NCBI RefSeq assembly: GCF_015644725.1
Contig: NZ_CP064795.1
Coordinates: 1,610,501-1,674,500, forward strand
From: Salinimonas marina
GTDB lineage: Bacteria; Pseudomonadota; Gammaproteobacteria; Enterobacterales; Alteromonadaceae
Reading direction: 5' to 3'
DNA: 64,000 nucleotides
The position numbers were made by a program, and so were the translations under genes. Below the pieces are notes generated by a model, which saw only the letters and a program-made list of their open reading frames with translations, did not search any database and was not told where the DNA came from. Shown in pieces: positions 8,281 through 17,611 of the stretch (positions within the stretch are counted from its first letter, which is position 1; every line of letters begins with the position of its first letter).

Positions 8281-9987
8281 CAGGGCCTCCGCCTCCAGTT
8301 GTTTGATCATTTGCTCACGCATTTTAAATTTTTGCAGTTTGCCGGTGACCGTCATGGGATAGTCGGTAACCACGCTGATGTATTTGGGTATTTTGAAATA
8401 GGCCAGATGCTCTTTCAGATAAGCCCGAATCTCTTCTTCATGAATCTTGCTTCCTTCGCGCACCTTAAGCCACAAACAGACCTGCTCTCCGTAGCGATCA
8501 TCCGGGATCCCAAACACCGCAGCATCGCTTATCTCTTCATGCAGGTAGAGGACTTCTTCGATTTCCCGTGGATAGATATTTTCACCACCCCGGATAATCA
8601 TGTCTTTGATGCGCCCGACGATGGTGACATAGCCTTCTTCATCCATAACACCCAAGTCACCGGAATGTAACCAACCGTGCTCATCAATGGTGGCGTTGGT
8701 TTTTTCCTCGTCCCCCCAGTAACCCTGCATCACACAATAGCCCCGGGCACAAATTTCACCGGCCTGACCGATAGGCGCGATATGCCCCTGCTCGTCGATA
8801 ATTCTAACCTCAGTGTGGTCCATCGCCCGACCCACTGTTTTAACCTGTTTTTCAATGGGTGAGTCGGTTTCGGTAATGTGATTGATGGGGCTGCATTCTG
8901 TTTGGCCGTAGCCGATGACCACTTCGCGCATATGAAACAGCTCATGGACTTTACGCATCAGTTCTTCCGGGCAGGTGCTGCCGGCCATGACCCCGGTGCG
9001 CAGGCTGCTCAAATCAAACTGTTCAAAATCAGGATGCTCGAGTTCGGCAATAAACATCGTGGGGACACCATGTAAACCGGTGCACTTTTCCTGTTCTACC
9101 GTTTGCAGGGTCGTGAGGGGATCAAACGCGGCGGCCGGAAACACCGCACAGGCGCCGCTAACCATGCATACCAGATTGCCAAGGACCATGCCAAAGCAAT
9201 GATACAAGGGCACCGGAATACATAAGCGGTCCTCGTGGCTCATGTGCATGGCCTGGGCGACAAACAGAGCATTATTCAGAATATTACGGTGGCTCAGGGT
9301 GGCGCCTTTGGGATTGCCCGTGGTGCCGGAGGTAAACTGGATATTAATTGGCTGGTCAGGAGACAAGGACGCCTCCCGTGCGCGCATTGTCGCGTAATGC
9401 TCATCGCCAGCCATGGTTTGTAGTTCAGCAAAAGGCAACATACCGGTGAGCGGCTCCTCGCCAATACTTATTACCTGGCTAACCGTAGGCAGACGATTGG
9501 TCTCTGTGGAGTTCGGGTCTTTTAGAGAAGGCATTAAAGAATAAATCATTTCTACATAGTCAGAGCCGCGAAACTCTTGGGCCATCACCAAGTATTTTAC
9601 TTCCACATTGTTTAACGCAAACGCCAGCTCCTCGGGGCGGTAGGCCGGATTAATGCATACCATAATAGCGCCGATTTTAGCCGTCGCCATTTGCACCAGA
9701 GCCCACTCAATATTATTTGGAGACCAGATACCCACACGATCACCAGGTTGGACCCCCAGTGCCACAAAACCGGCCGCTACCCGCTCTATTTCTTGCAGGT
9801 ATTCACGGTAACTCCAGCGAATATTCTGGTGCCGGACCACGATAGCTTCCTGGTCGGGATGACTGTCGACAACCTGGGCCAGATGTTGGGTGATGGTGGA
9901 TTCACTGACAGGCCGATCGGTGGCCCCTGAATAGGCACTCATGGTTAACGGTAATGATGATGTGATTGTTTGTGATTGAGTTGGCAA
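8272..9987 (-). CDS. AMP-binding acyl-CoA synthetase (ACSF2-like)
   Basis: Activates fatty acids to acyl-CoA through an acyl-adenylate. All adenylation-superfamily motifs are present: FTSGTTGNPKGATLSH (nucleotide loop), GYGQTECSP, HSGDLGVMDEEG, GRIKDMIIRGGENIYPREIE, and the C-terminal catalytic lysine in TVTGKLQK. I place the start at TTG 9987 because it lies 5 bases after a perfect AAGGAGG (9993-9999); an ATG at 9942 has no ribosome site and the longer frame to 10098 is unlike the family. The resulting length is 571 residues. fadE lies upstream on the same strand but behind its own terminator, so the two are functionally related yet separately transcribed. The chain-length preference cannot be read from sequence. 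Confidence 0.9.
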   Translation of the reverse strand: MPTQSQTITSSLPLTMSAYSGATDRPVSESTITQHLAQVVDSHPDQEAIVVRHQNIRWSYREYLQEIERVAAGFVALGVQPGDRVGIWSPNNIEWALVQMATAKIGAIMVCINPAYRPEELAFALNNVEVKYLVMAQEFRGSDYVEMIYSLMPSLKDPNSTETNRLPTVSQVISIGEEPLTGMLPFAELQTMAGDEHYATMRAREASLSPDQPINIQFTSGTTGNPKGATLSHRNILNNALFVAQAMHMSHEDRLCIPVPLYHCFGMVLGNLVCMVSGACAVFPAAAFDPLTTLQTVEQEKCTGLHGVPTMFIAELEHPDFEQFDLSSLRTGVMAGSTCPEELMRKVHELFHMREVVIGYGQTECSPINHITETDSPIEKQVKTVGRAMDHTEVRIIDEQGHIAPIGQAGEICARGYCVMQGYWGDEEKTNATIDEHGWLHSGDLGVMDEEGYVTIVGRIKDMIIRGGENIYPREIEEVLYLHEEISDAAVFGIPDDRYGEQVCLWLKVREGSKIHEEEIRAYLKEHLAYFKIPKYISVVTDYPMTVTGKLQKFKMREQMIKQLEAEALNA

Positions 9988-10042
9988 TGTTGCCTCCTTG
10001 CCCCGGCAGGGACAGCTGCAGTAGGTTAATGATGCATGCAGT

Positions 10043-10072
10043 TCAGAATCATCCGGGTGGAACAGATTCTGA
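10043..10072. promoter_or_regulatory. Inverted repeat upstream of the acyl-CoA synthetase gene
   Basis: Perfect 8-base arms TCAGAATC and GATTCTGA are separated by 14 bases and lie about 55-85 bases before the TTG start. They could be an operator or a leader hairpin. No known regulator motif is recognised. Confidence 0.35.
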
Positions 10073-10246
10073 TACGAAAGAAGCTTCACATTAAACATAT
10101 ATTAACAAGTCGGCAACAAAGTGTAGACTAAAGTCTTATATGAGGTTGTCGACATGTTTGTGGTGGCCAGGCGATGCTCAATCAAGCAAAGAAGCGAGTA
10201 AGCAAAAAGGGGGGTAGATATCCAGGTTCAGGTAACCAAAGCTGAT

Positions 10247-10276
10247 AAAAAAACCTCGCCGAAGCGAGGTTTTTGG
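10247..10276 (-). terminator. Terminator after fadE
   Basis: An inverted repeat AAAAACCTCGC / GCGAGGTTTTT with a four-base loop has runs of A and T on both sides, typical of a rho-independent terminator. It lies just beyond the fadE stop codon. Confidence 0.85.
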
Positions 10277-10302
10277 TAAAGCGCATTAAAAGCTATGGCG
10301 CA

Positions 10303-12756
10303 TCAGGCCGCCGCAGTCTTACGACGGGTTTTCTTTTGTTTGCCCAGTACCAGCTCTTCATGATCAAAGTCATCCACGGCAATGGTACGCATACGGCCGG
10401 CTTCGGTGCGTGTTAGCAGCTCCGCCTCATCATTGTTGATAATACCGCTTGCCAGCGCTTCATCCGCCAGTTTATCCAGGTTTGTAAACGGCAGTTTTTC
10501 GCCTCTGTCCTTGCAAATCCGGTTAAACACCGGCTCGCTGGCAATCACATCTTCCAGGGTCTGTTCTAAATCACCAAACAGATTGCCTTCTTCGCGGGTC
10601 AGGTACTGACCGTTACCAAGACGACTGCGGGCGGTAGACGGGGTCTGCAGGATGCCGGCAATTTTATGCTCCAGGCGATCTGAGGGTTTTTCGCAACGCC
10701 GTCCAAATGGAATAACTACAGCCTTAAGCCCCAGGGCCACCGGCCGGGAAGGGAAGTTAGCCAGAAAATCCAGAATCGCGGTTTCAATGTCATACAGGGT
10801 CTGTTGCATTGCCCAGTGCATGAGCGGCGCATCTTCGTGCAAGCGGCCTTCTTCATCGAACCGTTTTAAGGTGGCACTGCCCAGATAGATACCGCTAAGG
10901 ATATCGCCCAAGCGGGCAGACAGGCGTTCACGGCGTTTCAGATCGCCACCAAGCACACCCATTGACACATCGGTCATAAATGCCAGGTTCGCGCTATAGC
11001 CTTGCAATAGCTTATAGTAGCGCGCGGTGTCATCTGCAAAAGGCGCAGAGCTAAAGGCATTGCTGGTAATGGCAAACCAAAGGCTGCGAACTTTGTTCGA
11101 CATGGCAAAACCAATATGACCGAATACCGCTTTATCGAATGCTTCAAGCTGTTCGTCACGATCGTCCATCGCCGCAGCTTCAAGTTCTTTAAGCACATAG
11201 GGGTGGCAACGCATCGCGCCCTGACCAAATATCATCATATTACGGGTAAGGATATTGGCCCCTTCTACGGTGATAGAAATCGGCGCCCCTTCATACGCAC
11301 GGCCCAGATAGTTATTTGGCCCCAGCATGATGCCTTTACCACCATGAATATCCATCGAGTCATTGATAATCTGACGCATTTTTTCAGTCAGATGGTATTT
11401 ACAAATGGCAGAGATAACCGAGGGTTTTTCACCCAGGTCGACGCCCACCGTGGACAGGCGGGTAACCGAATCCATCAGGTAGGTGTTGCCACCGATTCTG
11501 GCCAGCATTTCTTCCACGCCTTCCATATGACCGACGGGCATACGGAACTGACGGCGAATACGGGCATAGGCACCGGTGGCCAGTGCGCAGGTTTTGGCAC
11601 CGCCAGCAGCGGTGGAGGGCAGGGTAATACAACGACCCACCGACAGACACTCCATCAGCATGCGCCAGCCTTTGCCGGCCATTGACTGGCCACCAATAAT
11701 ATAATCCAGCGGCACAAAAATATCCTGACCCCGAATAGGTCCGTTCTGGAACGGGGTATTCAGCGGAAAGTGGCGACGGCCAATATCCAGGCCTTTGGTA
11801 TCACGGGGGATCAGCGCACAGGTGATGCCTAAGTCGGGCGTTTCCCCAAGCAAGCCATCGGGATCCTGCATTTTAAAGGCAAGTCCGATTACCGTAGCAA
11901 TAGGGGCCAGCGTGATATACCGCTTATCAAAGGTCAGCCGCATGCCCAGGATTTCTTCACCGTTCCATTCGCCTTTACATACGATACCCACATCCGGGAT
12001 GGCACCGGCATCAGAGCCGGCTTCCGGACCGGTCAATGCAAAACAGGGAACCTCGGTACCATCAGCCAGCCGCGGTAGATAATAGTCTTGCTGCTCAGTC
12101 GTACCATAATGTTGTAATAATTCGCCCGGCCCCAATGAATTGGGGACACCGACGGTAGAGGACAGCACCGCGCTGCACCCCGCCAGTTTTTGCAATACCC
12201 GCGACTGAGCGTAGGCTGAAAACTCCAGTCCGCCATATTGCTTTTTAATGATCATGGCGAAGAACTTGTGTTCTTTAAGAAAATCCCAGATTTCAGCAGG
12301 AAGATCGGCCTCTTTGTGGTTAATCTGCCATTCATCCACCATCTGACACACCCGATCTACCGGGCCGTCCAGAAACGCCTGTTCTTCTTCGCTTAGTCGA
12401 CCTTTGGGAATACCATGTAGTTTATCCCAGTCCGGATCGCCACTAAAAATATCGCCATCCCACCACACGGTGCCAGCGTCAATGGCTTCTTGTTCGGTGC
12501 GTGACATTTCGGGCATGACCTTTTTATAAAAAGCCAGCAACTTTTTGGTGATATAGGGTTTGCGGATATCCGCCGCGCCTAACGGCACCGCAATCACCAG
12601 ATACACCAGCCAGCCAAGAATGCCGATGTCGCCAAATAAGGTACCCAGTACCATTAGCGCACCCGTCAGCGCGATGGTGTTCATCAGTCCCATACGCTTA
12701 TAACTGGCGATGCACAGCGCCAGTAAAATTACTAAAAACCAGACAAGTTCTGCCAT
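10303..12756 (-). CDS. fadE: Acyl-CoA dehydrogenase, FadE type
   Basis: First step of fatty-acid beta-oxidation: FAD-dependent oxidation of acyl-CoA to trans-2-enoyl-CoA. At 817 residues it has the long FadE architecture (E. coli FadE is 814): an N-terminal hydrophobic region with about two membrane segments, then the acyl-CoA dehydrogenase domain with the [15 protein letters not shown] flavin/substrate segment and the MDIHGGKGI segment, then a long C-terminal extension typical of FadE. The start ATG 12756 follows AGGAGTG at a short distance. A FadR-like operator lies upstream and a strong terminator downstream, so it is a single-gene unit. Confidence 0.95.
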   Translation of the reverse strand: MAELVWFLVILLALCIASYKRMGLMNTIALTGALMVLGTLFGDIGILGWLVYLVIAVPLGAADIRKPYITKKLLAFYKKVMPEMSRTEQEAIDAGTVWWDGDIFSGDPDWDKLHGIPKGRLSEEEQAFLDGPVDRVCQMVDEWQINHKEADLPAEIWDFLKEHKFFAMIIKKQYGGLEFSAYAQSRVLQKLAGCSAVLSSTVGVPNSLGPGELLQHYGTTEQQDYYLPRLADGTEVPCFALTGPEAGSDAGAIPDVGIVCKGEWNGEEILGMRLTFDKRYITLAPIATVIGLAFKMQDPDGLLGETPDLGITCALIPRDTKGLDIGRRHFPLNTPFQNGPIRGQDIFVPLDYIIGGQSMAGKGWRMLMECLSVGRCITLPSTAAGGAKTCALATGAYARIRRQFRMPVGHMEGVEEMLARIGGNTYLMDSVTRLSTVGVDLGEKPSVISAICKYHLTEKMRQIINDSMDIHGGKGIMLGPNNYLGRAYEGAPISITVEGANILTRNMMIFGQGAMRCHPYVLKELEAAAMDDRDEQLEAFDKAVFGHIGFAMSNKVRSLWFAITSNAFSSAPFADDTARYYKLLQGYSANLAFMTDVSMGVLGGDLKRRERLSARLGDILSGIYLGSATLKRFDEEGRLHEDAPLMHWAMQQTLYDIETAILDFLANFPSRPVALGLKAVVIPFGRRCEKPSDRLEHKIAGILQTPSTARSRLGNGQYLTREEGNLFGDLEQTLEDVIASEPVFNRICKDRGEKLPFTNLDKLADEALASGIINNDEAELLTRTEAGRMRTIAVDDFDHEELVLGKQKKTRRKTAAA

Positions 12757-12818
12757 TTTACACTCCTGATAAAATTCGGCGTTAATGTGGTCATTGCCTT
12801 CAACGCGAGCAATTGCTT

Positions 12819-12835
12819 TCGAGGTCAGACCAGCT
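12819..12835 (-). promoter_or_regulatory. Candidate FadR operator upstream of fadE
   Basis: Read on the fadE strand, the site is AGCTGGTCTGACCTCGA. It matches the enterobacterial FadR consensus (AGCTGGTCCGAYNTGTT) at about 13 of 17 positions, including the TGGTC-GAC core. It lies about 65-80 bases before the fadE start codon, a suitable place for repression of beta-oxidation. No FadR gene is in the window; in this group PsrA may regulate fad genes instead. Confidence 0.5.
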
Positions 12836-12908
12836 TAATTTAAACCTATATATTTAGGGCCGAAAGATCAAGTAAAAGCGACAGTTAAACAGGTATTTTG
12901 AGATGGGA

Positions 12909-12940
12909 AACCAGCTACTGGTTCAGTAGCTGGTTATTTA
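12909..12940 (-). terminator. Terminator after the purM-purN-DUF3108 operon
   Basis: Stem CCAGCTACTG / CAGTAGCTGG with a three-base loop, flanked by AA/TT pairs. On the minus strand it lies directly after the DUF3108 stop codon. The T run is weak, so termination may be partial. Confidence 0.6.
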
Positions 12941-12949
12941 GAATGGATT

Positions 12950-13680
12950 TTATCGGGTGGTGTATTCAGCGAGCTTAATATCTCCCTGTTCATCACCATC
13001 TTTAAATTGTTGCAGGCGTACCAACTGATAGTTGAGCTCGGGTGCAAACCAGGCGAAGGTTTCGCGGGTTTTGGAGTCACGTACCAGCTTTACTTTGATG
13101 GTATCCAGTACGCCATAGGGCAGCGACAAGGTTTCTTCCCCCAGTATGTCGATACCGTAATGGCGTTTTTCACCCCGGTAATTCACAAAGTCGTATGCCA
13201 GATCATGATTACCAGCAGCCAGTTGTCGGGCAATATCCAGCCGGTAAAGCTGGTTATCCAACTCTCCCTGCCAGGCCAGCGTCTCGCCATTTTTAATGGC
13301 TATTTGCGGCTTGGGCGTTTTGTTAAATGCAAGACTCAACTGCGCATCGGGTCCGGTACCGGTACGTTTATAATGATACTGTGAGGGCACCAGTTCGGAA
13401 TCTTCAATAAAAAAAATCGAATGCTCAAAACGCTCATCAGACAAAAAGAACTTTGAGACATCAGATGAATACGTCAGGGAATACTGATTGTCTGACAATA
13501 CTTCAAGATGCATGTTTGCTTCACCTACATCATCGCCCCATTTATAGGCAATGTAAGTCGCCTTGAAAGGTTCAGGCGCAGGCAGCTTCTGGGCCATAAC
13601 ACTGCTGCTGGCCGCCGCCAGTAGCAGTGCTGTCAGACCGTGCTTAATCGTTTGCGTAACCCGTCGGGGAATTGTTTCAT
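12950..13680 (-). CDS. DUF3108 domain periplasmic protein (start restored across a frameshift)
   Basis: As given, this reads in frame with purN and looks like one 446-residue fusion with a signal peptide in its middle, which makes no cellular sense. Adding one G to the GGGG at 13666-13669 (a C on the coding strand) gives an ATG at 13680 and a normal signal peptide: basic start MKQFPRRVTQTIKHG, hydrophobic core LTALLLAAASS, cleavage near VMAQ. The mature part is a DUF3108 beta-rich domain, about 243 residues in total. The gene then overlaps the purN end, as in other gammaproteobacteria where it follows purN. Its role is unknown; an envelope function is likely from the signal peptide. Confidence 0.8.
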
Positions 13681-14290
13681 GGTCTAAAATTGCCTTGTTG
13701 TTTTGCATACTTAGCCGACCCTCACAGAACCATTTAACCACCAGTGGATAAATACTCAATTCCTGTTCACGTACACGTTCAGCTAAGTCCTGCGCGGAAT
13801 CGTCCTCAAATACTGGTACCCGGCTTTGCACTATAACCGGGCCCCCATCTAATTCTGGCGTAACAAAATGCACACTCACACCATGTTCTGTGTCTTTGTT
13901 ATCCAGTGCCCGCTGATGGGTGTTCAACCCTTTGTATCTTGGTAATAACGAAGGGTGAACATTTAACAGCTTACCGGCATACCGGGTAACAAAACCCGGG
14001 GTTAAAATACGCATGAAACCTGCCAGCACAATACAATCGGCTGCACAGGCATCAATTGCTTCAGCTAAGGCCGTGTCGTAGGCCTCCCGGGTTTCGTACT
14101 GATAATGGTCCAGCACCACCGCCTCAACGCCGGCGGCTTTGGCACGTTCCAAACCATATACATCCGGTTTGCTGGAAATTACTTTCACCACCTCACCATA
14201 GATACGCTGTGCGGCAATCGCATCAAGAATGGCCTGCAAGTTCGAACCGTTGCCAGAAATAAGTACGCAAATTTTTGTAGGCTGTATCAT
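13644..14290 (-). CDS. purN: Phosphoribosylglycinamide formyltransferase 1 (3' end restored across a frameshift)
   Basis: Third step of purine synthesis: transfer of a formyl group from 10-formyltetrahydrofolate to GAR. The N-terminal ISGNGSNLQAI phosphate-binding loop, the catalytic region AGFMRILTPGFV and LNVHPSLLPRYKG, and HFVTPELDGGPVI are all present. Without correction the frame runs on into the DUF3108 gene. With one extra base at 13666-13669 the protein ends IPPTGYAND at a TAA at 13646-13644, matching the PPQGYAAD-type end of PurN and giving 215 residues (E. coli 212). It lies 3 bases after purM, in an operon. Confidence 0.9.
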
Positions 14291-14293
14291 CGT

Positions 14294-15330
14294 CTAAACA
14301 ATCTCTACCTGTTCATCATCGCCACGGGCTTCAATGTGGCCCAGCAACCAGGCATTTTCGCCCTGTTCTTTGAGTACCGATAAGGTGGTCTCAACATCCT
14401 GTTCATCGACTACCAATACCAGTCCTACGCCGCAGTTAAACGTCCGGTACATTTCATGGTCGGTGATATTGCCATTGTTCTGTAGCCAGTTAAATACCGC
14501 AGGCCATTGCCAGCTTTTTTCATCAATAACCACTTTGGCATCATCAGGCAAGACCCGTGGAATATTCTCCCAGAAACCACCGCCGGTAATATGGGAAATG
14601 GCATGGACACGAGTCTGTTCTAACAATTTCAATACCGATTTGACATAAATGCGGGTAGGGGCCAGCAAATGCGATTTCAATGATTTACCTTCCAGCTCGT
14701 CTTCCAAAGACGCCTCGCTGACTTCCAGTACTTTGCGGACCAGGGAGTAACCATTGGAATGCGGCCCTGAAGAGCCTAGCGCAATAAGCTTCTGGCCGGG
14801 TGCCACTGTGGTGCCGTCGATAACCTCTTCTGCTTCTACCACACCCACACAAAAACCAGCAATGTCATAGTCGCCGCCATGATACATACCTGGCATTTCA
14901 GCTGTCTCGCCACCGATTAATGCACAACCGGCTTGTTCACATCCTTCGCCGATACCACTGACGACCGACACGGCGGTCTCCACATCCAGCTTACCGGTGG
15001 CGTAATAGTCAAGAAAGAACAAGGGTTCGGCACCCTGAACAATCAAATCATTCACGCACATTGCCACCAGGTCGATGCCAACACCATGATGTTCATTGGC
15101 ATCCATGGCCAGGCGTAACTTGGTACCCACACCATCGGTGCCCGAAACCAGCAGCGGCCGCTTATATTTTGCCGGTAATTCACATAATGCACCAAAGCCG
15201 CCTAAGCCCCTTTAACCTCGGGACGCTGCGTTTTTTTGGTCACCGATTTGATTCGGTCAACTAACTGATTGCCAGCATCGATATCTACGCCGGCGTCTTT
15301 GTAGCTTAAAGAGGTTTTGTTATCGCTCAC
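14294..15330 (-). CDS. purM: Phosphoribosylformylglycinamidine cyclo-ligase, split by a frameshift
   Basis: AIR synthetase, fifth step of purine synthesis. The N-terminal part ([19 protein letters not shown] onward) starts at GTG 15330 behind AGGG and stops early at TAG 15204-15202. The remainder continues in another frame from [20 protein letters not shown]. Adding one C to the CCCC run at 15207-15210 restores [16 protein letters not shown] and a single 345-residue protein, exactly the E. coli PurM length. The ATP-binding and ligand-binding segments ([27 protein letters not shown]) are intact. This is the first gene of purM-purN-DUF3108, divergent from the DUF2066 gene. Confidence 0.93.
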
Positions 15331-15608
15331 AGTAATGCCCTGATGCAAAGGATGTAAAAACGCGAATTCTATCAGCAACCGAAGGTAAGTCCAATGTTGT
15401 AAATTTGTGGGGGCCTTACCACGATGCTTACCAAAACGAAGGACGATGGGACTTAACCATATGAATCTGACCAGTCTGGTGGGCCGCAATAGGTTTTGTG
15501 ATGATATTTTGAGCCTGAAAAATTAATGGTGAAAAAAAACAGCGGATAGCCCACAATGAGCCTCTTACTATCTATTGCTCACTTGGTATTAAAGAGTCAG
15601 GCTGGTTA

Positions 15609-16871
15609 ATGCACATCAATACTACGGTTCGTTTTTATGCGGTTTATCTTCGTTTCATCTTTCTGCTTTTGCTGTCGGGGGTAAGTATCAATGTCCATGC
15701 AAGTAGCCTTATAGAGGTTAACAGGGCCGCCGTTGAGGTAACCAATCAAGGGCCCAAAGAACGCAAGCGGGCGCAGACCGAAGCGCTGCGGCAGGTCTTT
15801 GTTAAAATGACCGGCAGCCCGGCGGTATTAAGCAATGCCGGGGTTCGCCAGGCGCTCGGTCAGGCCTCAACATATCTGGTTTCGTATCGCTACAGTCAGC
15901 AGCCGCAAAGACTGGTTTATGAAGCTGAGTTTGCCCGTAGCGCGCTGGAAACAGTGATACGCCGTGAAAACCTGCCGGTGTGGGGGCCACGACGTCCGGA
16001 TACCTTGTTCTGGCTGGCCAGTGAGCAACAATCCCGGCGCTGGATATTACGCGAAGACCAACCTGAGTCAGTCCGGCATGCGTTGAATCAGGCTAGTGCC
16101 CAGCGTGGGGTCCCGATAGCTTTACCGCTGATGGATTTAACTGATAACACCAGTATTACGGTGTCTGATGTCTGGGGGCAGTTTGCCTTTGCGTTACGTT
16201 CGGCCTCGGCCCGTTATAATCCAGATTTAATTCTGAGCGCACGGCTGTCTGAAAAACCAGAGCAGCGCGATAATGAGCGTCTGAGTACCGAACAACGGCT
16301 GGAAGAGGCGCTGGCGGCCAGTAATCTGGCGTTTGGGTCTGAGCCAGGCGTTGACGATAATTCTGCCGAGACAGCTGACCGCCAGACACCGCAGGCCGAG
16401 CCGACTGCTGCCAAGCCCGTCTACGCCATGCCCGCACGCAGTGGCGAAGGTGAGTATGCTCTGGAGTGGGTGTTACTGGAGGAGGGCGCCAGCCAGTTTG
16501 GCACGGTGCGCGCCGATACGCCTGAAAAAGCGGTGACCCAGTTGGTTGAACACTATGCCGATTATCTGGGCCAACGGTTTTCTGTGCGTTTTAACGGTGA
16601 CAATACCACCGATAATGGCTTAACGATTTCGGTGGCGAACCTGGATAGCCTTAGCCACTATGTGCATGCCCAGGAGTTTCTGGCCCAGCTAAGTGTGGTG
16701 GACTCTGCGGTGCTGGTGCGCCAGCAGGGGTCGGTGGCGACATTTTCCTTAACACTGGTGGGCGATCGCAGCGACTTTTTCAATGCCTTATCATTTGAGT
16801 CACAGTTGCGGCCGGTTACCGACTCATTCGGGCAAAAGCTTGAAGGACACAATTTCTATTGGAAAGAATAG
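15609..16871 (+). CDS. DUF2066 domain exported protein
   Basis: A 420-residue protein with an N-terminal signal peptide ending near VHASS. The DUF2066 signature follows (EVTNQGPKERKRAQTEALRQVFVKMTG). Its C-terminal half has no further domain I recognise. It is divergent from purM and its stop overlaps the hda start, an arrangement shared with other gammaproteobacteria. Function unknown; envelope location is inferred from the signal peptide. Confidence 0.85.
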   Translation: MHINTTVRFYAVYLRFIFLLLLSGVSINVHASSLIEVNRAAVEVTNQGPKERKRAQTEALRQVFVKMTGSPAVLSNAGVRQALGQASTYLVSYRYSQQPQRLVYEAEFARSALETVIRRENLPVWGPRRPDTLFWLASEQQSRRWILREDQPESVRHALNQASAQRGVPIALPLMDLTDNTSITVSDVWGQFAFALRSASARYNPDLILSARLSEKPEQRDNERLSTEQRLEEALAASNLAFGSEPGVDDNSAETADRQTPQAEPTAAKPVYAMPARSGEGEYALEWVLLEEGASQFGTVRADTPEKAVTQLVEHYADYLGQRFSVRFNGDNTTDNGLTISVANLDSLSHYVHAQEFLAQLSVVDSAVLVRQQGSVATFSLTLVGDRSDFFNALSFESQLRPVTDSFGQKLEGHNFYWKE

Positions 16872-17611
16872 GCGAGCAATTGCCATTGCCGGTGTCATTG
16901 CCGGTGGATGAAACCTTTGACAGTTTTGTCATGGCCGCTAATCAGCAACTGGTGACCACCTTACGCCAACTGTGTGATAGCGCGCCGCAGTGGCATCACC
17001 AACCTGAACTGACCACGCTGGCCGCGCAGCGCTTACCACTGCTCAGTATTGTGGGGGCTTCTGGCCGCGGCAAAAGTCATTTGCTGTACGGAGTATGTCA
17101 TCGCTTAGCAGAGCGGGGCATCAGCCATTTGTATCTGAATTTATCCCAAACCGGAGAGTTACGTCCCGGGGTGTTCGAAGGGCTGGAAACGCTGACGCTG
17201 GTGGCGTTGGATAACTTACATGCAATCGCGGGTAACGCCCAGTGGGAAGAAGCGCTGTTTCATCTTATTAATCGTATTATCGATCAGCCCGGCGCGGTGC
17301 TGATTTGTACCTCGCAGCTGGGCGCCGCCAGCCCCCAATACCACCTGCCAGATTTACGCTCGCGTCTGCAATGGGGCACCACCTTCCAGCTCCAGTCATT
17401 ATCTGATGAGCAGCGTATCCAGGCCCTGGGACTTCGTGCCCGTCAGAAAGGCCTGCGCTTTTCCGATTCGGCGCTGCAGTTTTTATTGCATCACTACGAT
17501 CGTAGTCTGAAAAACCTGATGTTACTGTTAGAGCGGCTGGACACCCGCTCATTACAGGAGCAAAAGAAAATCACAGTAGCACTGGTCAAACGCGAACTGG
17601 GCCTGGATTAA
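16859..17611 (+). CDS. hda: DnaA regulatory inactivator Hda
   Basis: An AAA+ protein homologous to DnaA domain III that, with the beta clamp, triggers hydrolysis of DnaA-bound ATP and prevents re-initiation of replication. The start region carries a QLPLPVSLP clamp-binding motif immediately after the first residues, as in E. coli Hda. The Walker A region is GASGRGKSHLLYG and the Walker B region LVALDNLHAI. Length is 250 residues. The start is a non-ATG codon (TTG 16859 as chosen) overlapping the DUF2066 stop by 13 bases; a TTG a few codons later is possible. The gene converges on the next one with a 4-base overlap. Confidence 0.92.
   Translation: MERIGEQLPLPVSLPVDETFDSFVMAANQQLVTTLRQLCDSAPQWHHQPELTTLAAQRLPLLSIVGASGRGKSHLLYGVCHRLAERGISHLYLNLSQTGELRPGVFEGLETLTLVALDNLHAIAGNAQWEEALFHLINRIIDQPGAVLICTSQLGAASPQYHLPDLRSRLQWGTTFQLQSLSDEQRIQALGLRARQKGLRFSDSALQFLLHHYDRSLKNLMLLLERLDTRSLQEQKKITVALVKRELGLD

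Noticed and set aside
8074..8670. 198-codon plus-strand frame across the 12-bp repeat
   Set aside because: It is antisense to the acyl-CoA synthetase gene and gets its length from the repeat, whose 12-bp period keeps frames open.
11116..11685. 189-codon antisense frame inside fadE
   Set aside because: It lies wholly opposite a well-conserved coding region and has His/Thr-rich shadow composition.
12950..14290. Bifunctional PurN-DUF3108 enzyme
   Set aside because: One base restores two normal separate genes, and a signal peptide in mid-protein is not plausible.
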